Below are positions 52,596 through 60,251 of a stretch of DNA of 64,000 nucleotides, piece after piece (position 1 is the stretch's first letter; each line of letters opens with the position of its first letter). Origin of the DNA: Pinibacter sp031553495 (GTDB lineage Bacteria > Bacteroidota > Bacteroidia > Chitinophagales > Chitinophagaceae). Location of the stretch: positions 1 to 64,000 of the forward strand of contig JAVBLN010000063.1 of the NCBI GenBank assembly GCA_031553495.1, given 5' to 3'. The translations under genes were made by a program, and so were the position numbers. Under the pieces are notes generated by a model. It had not been told where the DNA came from, searched no databases, and worked only from the letters and a program-made list of their open reading frames with translations.

Positions 52596-53222
52596 ATGCC
52601 CGAAAGGAATTTATATAATGAGCCAGAACTACTGCAACGCGTATCTCAAGGCGATCAGCAGGCTTTTACTGAACTTTTTATGCATCATCGCGGAAAGGTA
52701 TATTCCACTATTCGCAGGCTTACAGATTCGAAAGTGATGGCTGAAGAAATATTGCAGGATGTGTTTTTAAAAATATGGTTAAAACGCAATGAATTGGGCG
52801 CTATTCACGATTTTCAGGCTTACCTGCATACCATAGCAAGACGCGCTACTTATCGCGGATTAAAACAACTGGCCAAAGAAAAACAGTATGTTCAACCGGC
52901 CTCTACCGAAAATGAACCGGTGTTTCACTTAACAGGCGAAAATATTTTGGAGCTGAAAGAATATGATGATGTGTTGAAACAGGCCATTGAGAGACTACCC
53001 CCTAAGCAGTACGAAACGTTTCATCTCATTCGCGAGCAGGGATACAAACGGGCGGAAGTGGCGGAAAAGCTGGGGGTTTCGCCGGAAACAGTTAAGTATA
53101 ATTTTGAAGAAGGCATGCGGAAAATTAGAGCTTACTTTATGACTCACACCGATTTTTTGCCTGCCATTACTTCTTTTCTTATATCACTTTGTGTGATTAT
53201 TGAAGACATTGCGCCAACGTAA
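52596..53222 (+). CDS. ECF sigma-70 factor, system 4
   Basis: An ECF sigma factor of 208 residues from the ATG at 52,596 (MPERNLYNEPELLQ). A longer reading from 52,551 would begin in the -33 element. Region 2 is at about 15-85 (FTELFMHHRGKVYSTIRRL; EEILQDVFLKIWLKRNEL). Region 4 is at about 130-185 (KRAEVAEKLGVSPETVKYNF). As in system 3, the end is hydrophobic (LPAITSFLISLCVII), a possible membrane-associated tail. Sequence, promoter and start are those of a paralogue of sigma factor 3. fecR 4 follows after 89 bp. Confidence 0.92.
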   Translation: MPERNLYNEPELLQRVSQGDQQAFTELFMHHRGKVYSTIRRLTDSKVMAEEILQDVFLKIWLKRNELGAIHDFQAYLHTIARRATYRGLKQLAKEKQYVQPASTENEPVFHLTGENILELKEYDDVLKQAIERLPPKQYETFHLIREQGYKRAEVAEKLGVSPETVKYNFEEGMRKIRAYFMTHTDFLPAITSFLISLCVIIEDIAPT

Positions 53223-53311
53223 TCACCAAATTTTTTTTTCATGTTCCCCCCCATAAATCTTTTTTTTGACTCAAATTATATTGAAGGCGCATATTAAACC
53301 AAAAGGTAATA

Positions 53312-54493
53312 ATGAATCAGGAACGGCTTAGGTATTTGTTACAGCGTTGTTACGATCAATCAGCAACAACACGGGAACGTGAGGAGTTTCTTAAGTTGGT
53401 TTCTTTGCCGGAAAATGAAGAAGCCGTAAACGAGTTGCTAAAAGAAACTTTTGTTGCAGGTGCGGATGCTGATCAACCGGATGAGGAAACCAGCCGGGCC
53501 ATGCTGGTAGCTATTTTTGAAGCGCAAGTGAAACACGAGGCAGTTACACATCCCATTCGTAAGGTTCATTTTCTTAAAGCGGCGTGGGTTAAGTATGCAG
53601 CGGCAATTATTATTATTTGCGGGGTTGGCGCTTACCTCTGGACTGCCAACAAAAAGCAGGAGCAAATAATTGCGGATAATAACGGTAATGCACAAACGGA
53701 TATTTTACCGGGTGGCAATAAAGCGGTTTTAACCTTGGCAGACGGAAGTAATATTATCCTGGATAGTGCAGCAGATGGCAACCTGGCTCAGCAGGGTAAC
53801 GCACAGGTTGTAAAGCTTGCCAACGGCCAAATTGCATACAGGTTAAAGGGCCTGGAGGAAAAGGATATTATGATGAACACCATTACCACACCAAAAGGCG
53901 GCCAGTATCAAATAACATTGCCCGATGGCTCACAGGTATGGTTAAACGCAGCATCGTCTATACAATTTCCGGCAGCTTTTGTTGGCCCCACACGAAAGGT
54001 AAAAATTACAGGTGAAGCGTATTTTGAAATTGCGAAGAATAAGGAAAAGCCTTTCATTGTTGATATACAAGGCAGAACGACTGTACAGGCATTAGGAACC
54101 GGGTTTAACGTAAATAGTTATGAAGACGAGGGTGTTATAAAAGCTACATTGGTTGAAGGAAGTGTAAAGGTTGCTAACGGTAATCAACATACTATTTTAA
54201 CGCCAGGCCAGCAGGCGCAAATTAATGCAACAGTTAAAGTGGTGAATGCCAATATAGAACAAACTATAGCGTGGAAGAATGGCATATTTAATTTCAACGG
54301 ACTGAGCCTTCGTGCGGTAATGGCTCAATTGGCAAGATGGTATGATATTGATGTTCTCTATGAAGGCGCCGTGCCTGGCGATACTTTTAAAGGAGAAATG
54401 TACAGAAGTGAAAAGTTGTCTTTTGTTTTAGGCATGTTAAAAGATATGGGAATTAAATGCAAGGTGGAAGGTAAAACGGTAATAGTGCTGTAA
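53312..54493 (+). CDS. FecR-type anti-sigma factor, system 4
   Basis: Inner-membrane anti-sigma regulator of 393 residues. It has a cytoplasmic N-terminal region to about 90 and a membrane helix at about 92-110 (VKYAAAIIIICGVGAYLW). The sequence GGNKAVLTLADGSNIILDSA is followed by the FecR domain (TPKGGQYQITLPDGSQVWL; GEAYFEIAKNKEKPF; LGTGFNVNSYED). A DUF4974-like C-terminal domain (about 325-393) includes IFNFNGLSLRAVMAQLARWY. It is closest within the window to FecR of system 3. It is followed by a 790-bp gap with a repeat pair and the susC 4 leader. Confidence 0.93.
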   Translation: MNQERLRYLLQRCYDQSATTREREEFLKLVSLPENEEAVNELLKETFVAGADADQPDEETSRAMLVAIFEAQVKHEAVTHPIRKVHFLKAAWVKYAAAIIIICGVGAYLWTANKKQEQIIADNNGNAQTDILPGGNKAVLTLADGSNIILDSAADGNLAQQGNAQVVKLANGQIAYRLKGLEEKDIMMNTITTPKGGQYQITLPDGSQVWLNAASSIQFPAAFVGPTRKVKITGEAYFEIAKNKEKPFIVDIQGRTTVQALGTGFNVNSYEDEGVIKATLVEGSVKVANGNQHTILTPGQQAQINATVKVVNANIEQTIAWKNGIFNFNGLSLRAVMAQLARWYDIDVLYEGAVPGDTFKGEMYRSEKLSFVLGMLKDMGIKCKVEGKTVIVL

Positions 54494-54552
54494 GAAAAAG
54501 TGTGTACGTATATGTTATATTGAGCAACCTTATTTTTTAAGTATTTATTTTT

Positions 54553-54767
54553 TGGAACCGGCGATAGTGCTACTATTAAGCATCGTTGTGTCACTCACTT
54601 GTGCGGTAGTAATGCTATTGGGCGAATGGTAACAGTCATAATTAAACGTAATTCTATATTATTAATAAGGGCGCCATTTAGTTCCTTAATGCTGAATAGA
54701 ATTACTATAGTACAAGAGTGCGACGCAACGGCTGTTTTATAGTACTTCAAATGCCGGGCCCATAATA
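54553..54767. repeat. paired palindromic repeats, copies 20 (reverse) and 21 (forward)
   Basis: Copy 20 (54,553-54,621) has GGAACCGGCGATAGTGCTAC, GCATCGTTGTGTCACTCAC and GCGGTAGTAATGCTATT. Copy 21 (54,689-54,767) has GAATTACTATAGTACAAGAG, the core GTGCGACGCAAC and AATGCCGGGCCCATAATAAA. Reverse-then-forward order gives a unit of about 215 bp with inverted ends, as at 20,735-20,930. Confidence 0.78.
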
Positions 54768-55187
54768 AAAATCGGCCTTAAATACAGCTCTTATTAATAA
54801 ATACTGATATTACAACGGACCGTTGAAAAGTAAATCCAATTCTTATCATAATTGAATTGCCTGATAATTATTTCCATGGCAGATGCCGGGAATGCGTGTT
54901 GAAAAGTAATCTTAAATTCAACAGTTGAAACCTGATCATAAAAAGTTTTTAGTAGCGTATTACACGCTTAAAGCAAATTTTTCAGTCTGATATAATTGGG
55001 CGTGAACGTGGCATGTATGCAGCTATTTGCTACATGCGGGGTTAATGATTCGTCTTTTTAAATGTAAGGTAAAAGGGTAGGCGGAGCTATATTCTTACGT
55101 CTAATTTTCATGCCGGCAGCATCCATCAACTACAAAATAAATAAACACCGTTAACAGAAGTAGTTAATAAAATGCCTAAAACAAAAA
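54768..55187. other. upstream region of susC 4
   Basis: About 420 bp without a credible gene. It probably contains the regulated promoter of susC 4, but no GGTAC-N19-GTCTAT pair is found, in keeping with a different sigma specificity from system 1. GTCTAATTTTC near 55,099 is the nearest -10-like text. Confidence 0.4.
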
Positions 55188-55283
55188 GCCAGAAATGCGT
55201 CAACATTCCTGGCCGGATGTTCGGGCAACAAAAACAAAAAAGTCTGTGGAAGACTGCTTTTTTCACCCAAACAATGCAAAAGT
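55188..55283 (+). promoter_or_regulatory. two-hairpin leader of susC 4
   Basis: Stem 1 is GCCAGAAATG (55,188-55,197) with CATTCCTGGC (55,204-55,213), one mismatch. Stem 2 is AGTCT (55,241-55,245) with AGACT (55,251-55,255), flanked by A-run and T-run. TTCGGGCAACA lies between, and CACCCAAACAATGCAAAAG abuts the start codon. The loop of stem 1 is one base shorter than in system 3. Confidence 0.65.
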
Positions 55284-58200
55284 ATGCTAAAACCAGCTAA
55301 TTGCATTCGGTCGGTCCGGTGGGGGCTCCGATGCATCATCAAAACTCCGTTAGTTATGAAGTTAACCGTACTTTTTCTAACTGTCGGGTTCCTCAATGTA
55401 CATGCGACCGGGGTGTCGCAAAAAATTAATTTTTCCGGCAAGAAGGTTCCATTAGAGTCAGTTTTTTCAACCGTAAAAAAGCAGACAGGTTATGTTTTTT
55501 TATATAAAAACTCTGCGCTGGAATCATCCTTGCCGGTTTCGATTTCAGCACACGACATATCTGTCGAAAACTTTTTGGAAGCGGTCTTTAAAGATCAACC
55601 ACAGTTGCATTACAAAATTGGCGACAAAACAATTTATGTCATTCGCAAGGCTGCTTCCGTTCCAACGCCATTAATTGAGATACCGGAACTTGTTCAGGAT
55701 ACCTTGCGAGATGTGCGAGGCAGGGTAGTGGATGAGAATGGGGATGCGGTGGTGAATGCCAGTATAACAGTAAAGGGCACCCCAAAAGGAACAGCCACAG
55801 ACTCCAAAGGAGAGTTTATTGTAAGAAATGTTGATGAAGATGCCGTGCTTGAAATTTCATCGGTAGGGTATAAAGCGGCCAGCGTAAGGATTAGAGGGAA
55901 AGGCCCTATAATAAGTATTACTCTAATAAAAATTGTTTCCAGTTTGGATGAAGTGCAGGTAATAGCTTATGGGACAACGACGAGGAGGTTGAGTACTGGA
56001 AATATAACTACAGTCAAAGCCGCAGAAATTGAACAACAACCTGTTGCGAATCCGCTGTTGGCCCTAAAAGGACGTGTTCCTGGCATGGTAATTAAACAAA
56101 CTTCCGGGATGCCTGGCAGTTTTGTAGAAGTGCAGATAAGAGGAAAAAACAGTATGGGAAATGGAAATGATCCTCTATATGTTGTGGATGGAGTGCCTTA
56201 TCCTGCCAAGTTATTGCCAAGTGTTGGAAACGGAATTCTTGGAGGTGGCAGCCCATTGCATTTTATTAATCCTTATGATATTGAGAGTATAGATGTATTG
56301 AAAGATGCCGATGCTACTGCTATCTATGGTTCACGTGGTGCTAATGGAGTTATACTCATTACTACGAAAAAGGGTAAGGTTGGGCCTACCAAAATCAACT
56401 TAAACGTACAGACAGGATGGTCGAAAATGACCAACTTTATGAAAATGCTTAATACTCGACAATATTTAGAAATGAGAAGGGAGGCATTAAAAAATGATGG
56501 CCTTATACCAGATGAATTTAATGCACCTGATTTAGTATTATTGGATACAACAAGGTATACTGATTGGCAAAGCGAATTATTGTCTGGTACAGCACAGTAC
56601 ACAAATATTCAAGCTTCAGCCAATGGGGGAAATGCACAAGTGCAGTATTCTGTAGGTGTAAGTTATAACAAGCAAACCACTATTTTCCCTAAAAATTTTA
56701 ATGATCAAAAAGCCGCTGTTAACTTCAGTTTAAATGGTACATCAATTAACCGAAAATTTAATGTACAACTCTCAGGAACCTACTTAGTAGATAATAATCA
56801 ATTGCCTCGTGCCGATCCGACTAACAGTGTTCCTTCACTTCCACCCCATGCACCTCCAATTTATAATTCTGACGGAAGTTTGAACTGGAAGTGGGGGAAT
56901 ACTTATTTCAATAATCCTTATGCAGGCTTTGAAAATAAATATAAAGCTCTAACCAATAATTTGGTAAGCAGTGCAATTATAGGATACCAGATACTACCCA
57001 ATTTGGAGTTCAAAAGTAGTTTTGGATACTCAAACATGCAAATTGATGAGGTGGTGACTTATCCGTTATCTGGTGTTGAACCTAGTTGGCATAGTTGGTT
57101 TTTAAGAAGTGCAGAATTTAGAGATAATAACGCACGTTCATGGATAATCGAGCCACAGGCAAATTACACTACAAAAATCGGTAATGGAAAAGTGAGCATT
57201 TTGGTAGGAGCAACGATGCAGAAAAGTTTAAGAATTGGCAAAGGGATTTTTGGTGAAGGCTTTAATAGTGACATGGTGCTTGAAGACATCAGTTCTGCAC
57301 CTAGAGTAAGAGCATTTACTACCGAGCACATAATTTACAAATACAATGCGATATTTGGCCGCATTCAGTACAATTATAACGATAAGATTTTGCTTAACCT
57401 CAACATTCGTCGCGATGGTACCAGTCGTTTTGGCCCGGAGAAACAGTTTCAAAACTTTGGGTCAATAGGATTTGGATGGGTTTTTTCAAGTGAAAATTGG
57501 GTGCAGGACAAACTTCCTTTTATTAATTTCGGTAAGGTCAGGATTAGTTATGGAACCACTGGTAGTGACCAGATAGGAGACTACCGTTTTATGGACCTGT
57601 ACCAGTCTACTTCAGTCGACGTTCCTTATCTGGGGGAAATTGGATTGTACAAGCATAACTTATATAATCCTGATTTGGCTTGGGAGGAAACTAAAAAATT
57701 TGAAGCGGCACTGGAATTAGGTTTTATTAAAGATAGGTTGTTTTTATCTGCCAGTTATTACCAGAATCGTTCTTCTAATCAGTTGCTAGGCTATCCTTTG
57801 TCTTCAGTTACTGGTTTTACGTCCATTGATGCCAATAGAGCAGCTACAGTTCGAAATACTGGATTGGAAGTAGTGCTCTCTGCCAATGCCACTAATAAAA
57901 ATTTCAGTTGGAAAAGTTCCCTTAATATGACCATTTCGCGAAATAAGCTGATTTCTGTGGAATCAACTATGCTGGCTGACTTTGAAAAGCAAGTAGGTTT
58001 GCCATTGGGTACTTATTATGTGTATCAACTTATAGGTGTTGATCCACAAACTGGAATATATCAGTTTGATGATGGATATGGTAAAGCTACATCCCGGCCT
58101 GATACTTCTTATCTTCGATCCATGCATCCATTGAATCTTGAACCCAGATTTTATGGAGGATTTCAGAATAGCATCTCCTACAAGGGCTTTAGCATAGAAT

Positions 58201-58625
58201 TTCTTCTTCATTTTATCAAGAAGATTGAAAAGAGTTTCACAATGGGTCATTTTACTGGTAACGCAAATTATAACCAACCAATATCAGTGCTTAATCGATG
58301 GCAAAAACCAGGCGATGTCGGGCCTGTTCAGCGTTACAATAGCGACAATTCATTGTCTCAACAATGGGGATTTGCTAACGACAGTGATGCTGCCTATTCA
58401 GACGCTTCCTATATACGTTTGGAAAATGCTTCTCTATCCTTTGAGGTACCACAGCATTGGGTTCAGAAAATACATTTACAAAATATCAAGCTATATGTGC
58501 TGGGACAAAACCTTTTTACAATATCTATGTATCGAGGGTTGGATCCTGAATCGCTCGGGGGATTTAATATGTTCAGAGTAACTCCCATGCGGATAATTAC
58601 AACAGGTATTCAGATAACGCTTTAA
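55284..58625 (+). CDS. SusC/RagA TonB-dependent transducer, system 4
   Basis: Outer-membrane importer of 1113 residues. A pre-signal extension (CIRSVRWGLRCIIKTPLV), very close to that of SusC 3, precedes the signal peptide from Met25 (MKLTVLFLTVGFL). An STN domain lies at about 46-120 (VPLESVFSTVKKQTGYVFLY), then a carboxypeptidase-D-like domain (GRVVDENGDAVVNASITVKG). The plug begins near 220 (LDEVQVIAYGTTTRRLSTGN), and the barrel ends TTGIQITL. It shares domain order and many plug motifs with SusC 3 but has clearly diverged in the barrel. The STN domain implies signalling to FecR 4. It is followed almost directly by susD 4. Confidence 0.95.
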   Translation: MLKPANCIRSVRWGLRCIIKTPLVMKLTVLFLTVGFLNVHATGVSQKINFSGKKVPLESVFSTVKKQTGYVFLYKNSALESSLPVSISAHDISVENFLEAVFKDQPQLHYKIGDKTIYVIRKAASVPTPLIEIPELVQDTLRDVRGRVVDENGDAVVNASITVKGTPKGTATDSKGEFIVRNVDEDAVLEISSVGYKAASVRIRGKGPIISITLIKIVSSLDEVQVIAYGTTTRRLSTGNITTVKAAEIEQQPVANPLLALKGRVPGMVIKQTSGMPGSFVEVQIRGKNSMGNGNDPLYVVDGVPYPAKLLPSVGNGILGGGSPLHFINPYDIESIDVLKDADATAIYGSRGANGVILITTKKGKVGPTKINLNVQTGWSKMTNFMKMLNTRQYLEMRREALKNDGLIPDEFNAPDLVLLDTTRYTDWQSELLSGTAQYTNIQASANGGNAQVQYSVGVSYNKQTTIFPKNFNDQKAAVNFSLNGTSINRKFNVQLSGTYLVDNNQLPRADPTNSVPSLPPHAPPIYNSDGSLNWKWGNTYFNNPYAGFENKYKALTNNLVSSAIIGYQILPNLEFKSSFGYSNMQIDEVVTYPLSGVEPSWHSWFLRSAEFRDNNARSWIIEPQANYTTKIGNGKVSILVGATMQKSLRIGKGIFGEGFNSDMVLEDISSAPRVRAFTTEHIIYKYNAIFGRIQYNYNDKILLNLNIRRDGTSRFGPEKQFQNFGSIGFGWVFSSENWVQDKLPFINFGKVRISYGTTGSDQIGDYRFMDLYQSTSVDVPYLGEIGLYKHNLYNPDLAWEETKKFEAALELGFIKDRLFLSASYYQNRSSNQLLGYPLSSVTGFTSIDANRAATVRNTGLEVVLSANATNKNFSWKSSLNMTISRNKLISVESTMLADFEKQVGLPLGTYYVYQLIGVDPQTGIYQFDDGYGKATSRPDTSYLRSMHPLNLEPRFYGGFQNSISYKGFSIEFLLHFIKKIEKSFTMGHFTGNANYNQPISVLNRWQKPGDVGPVQRYNSDNSLSQQWGFANDSDAAYSDASYIRLENASLSFEVPQHWVQKIHLQNIKLYVLGQNLFTISMYRGLDPESLGGFNMFRVTPMRIITTGIQITL

Positions 58626-58634
58626 CTATTGTCA

Positions 58635-60107
58635 ATGACTTTAAAAATATTGGCCATGTTTAATGTAATAAGCATTCAAAAAAAAATTTTTGAGAAAAAA
58701 AGTAGCATTACCCTTTTAATGTTACTTCAGACTATTTTTCTTCTTTCCTCTTGTGAAAAAATGGTTTTAGTAGATCCGCCAATTACAGCGTCTACCGGTT
58801 CAACCGTATTTAGTACTGATGCAGGTGCGAACGCTATTTTTATTGGTATTTATTCTGAACTCTGTTATGGGATGACATCCGGAGGAAGGAGTATCTCTGT
58901 ATTAGGAGGTGTGGCTTCTGATGAGTTGAATATATTTGAAATAACAGCTGGATCACATTTAATTCCTTTTTATAGAAATGAATTGTCTGCCACCCAAACC
59001 GAAAGCTGGGGTAAAATTTATAGTTATATTCATAGAGTCAATTCTGCTATCGAAGGACTTACAGTATCGGAACAGCTTGCCCCATCTACTAAACAAGTTT
59101 TGCTGGGTGAAGCAAAATTTTTACGAGCTTTTATGTATTTCTATTTAATTAATTTTTACGGAGATGTTCCTTTGGCTTTAACCAGCGATTACCGAGTGAA
59201 TGCTGCACTGAAGAGAACACTAAAAGAAAAGGTATATGAACAAATTATTGCAGATTTGAAAGAATCCCAGATTTTGCTGCCTGAAGACTATACAGGACCT
59301 AAACCTGGCGAGAGTACATTAGAGAAAGTAAGACCTAATAAATGGGTTGCTACAGCATTGCTTGCAAGGGTATATCTCTATACTGGTCAGTGGGCTGATG
59401 CTGAAGAACAAACTACAGCAATAATTGAAAATAAGAGTGTTTACGATACAGTAAGCTTAAGTGATGTTTTTCTGAAAAATAATAAAGAGATCATTTGGAA
59501 TATCCAGCCCGTAGGCTACAATTTTAATACAGATGATGCAGTTTTTTTTACTATCACCGAGGATCCTGTAAGCTATAGTGATAAAGTGTATCTCAGTGAA
59601 TGCGTTTGGAAGGCATTTGAACCAGGTGATCAACGAAAAATCAAATGGGTGGGTAGTTATACCACTACAACCAACAGTGCAACCTATCATTTTCCCAGTA
59701 AGTACAAAGCGATTGGTGCAAATGTAGTTACTGAATACCCCATCATCTTCCGACTGGCTGAGCAGTATTTAATAAGAGCAGAAGCAAGAGCGCAGCAAAA
59801 TATAGATATTTCAGGGGCACAAAGTGATTTGAATATTATTCGAGCGAGGGCTGGGCTTTCCAAGACCACTGCAAATGATCAGGCAAGTCTTTTAGATGCA
59901 ATACTTCAGGAGCGGCAAGTTGAATTATTCACTGAATGGGGGCACCGTTGGTTTGATTTGATACGTACCGGTAAAATTAACACAGTGATGAGTTCGGTTA
60001 CACCCAACAAGAGAAATGGAACCTGGCAGAATACTGACCAACTTTACCCAATACCTCTTGAAGATATCCGGAATAATCCAAACCTGACTCAAAACCCTGG
60101 TTACTGA
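58635..60107 (+). CDS. SusD/RagB lipoprotein, system 4
   Basis: Surface substrate-binding lipoprotein. I use the ATG at 58,635, nine bases after the susC stop, giving 490 residues. TTG at 58,629 and ATG at 58,656 are alternatives. The n-region is long (KKIFEKKSS) before the hydrophobic core and lipobox LLSSC (Cys40). SusD motifs are FLRAFMYFYLINFYGDVPLA, RLAEQYLIRAEARAQQ, LLDAILQERQVELFTEWGHR and the terminus NPNLTQNPGY. Its close similarity in length and motifs to SusD 3 supports cassette duplication. The thioredoxin-like gene follows after about 145 bp. Confidence 0.94.
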   Translation: MTLKILAMFNVISIQKKIFEKKSSITLLMLLQTIFLLSSCEKMVLVDPPITASTGSTVFSTDAGANAIFIGIYSELCYGMTSGGRSISVLGGVASDELNIFEITAGSHLIPFYRNELSATQTESWGKIYSYIHRVNSAIEGLTVSEQLAPSTKQVLLGEAKFLRAFMYFYLINFYGDVPLALTSDYRVNAALKRTLKEKVYEQIIADLKESQILLPEDYTGPKPGESTLEKVRPNKWVATALLARVYLYTGQWADAEEQTTAIIENKSVYDTVSLSDVFLKNNKEIIWNIQPVGYNFNTDDAVFFTITEDPVSYSDKVYLSECVWKAFEPGDQRKIKWVGSYTTTTNSATYHFPSKYKAIGANVVTEYPIIFRLAEQYLIRAEARAQQNIDISGAQSDLNIIRARAGLSKTTANDQASLLDAILQERQVELFTEWGHRWFDLIRTGKINTVMSSVTPNKRNGTWQNTDQLYPIPLEDIRNNPNLTQNPGY

Positions 60108-60251
60108 TATTAGTAATTGATTTATTTCTATAGTTAGAATCTCAGAGCACAAAAGTTGGCTCGAAAAATTCTGTATTGTTAAATTTAAAATATAAGCGAG
60201 AACATAGTGGAAGTGGACAAAGCAAGATTCTCGCATAAGCAAATTATAAAT

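Noticed and set aside
262..54767. Possibility that the recurring palindromes form a CRISPR array
   Set aside because: The copies are dispersed over 54 kb in both orientations with no regular spacers and no cas genes.
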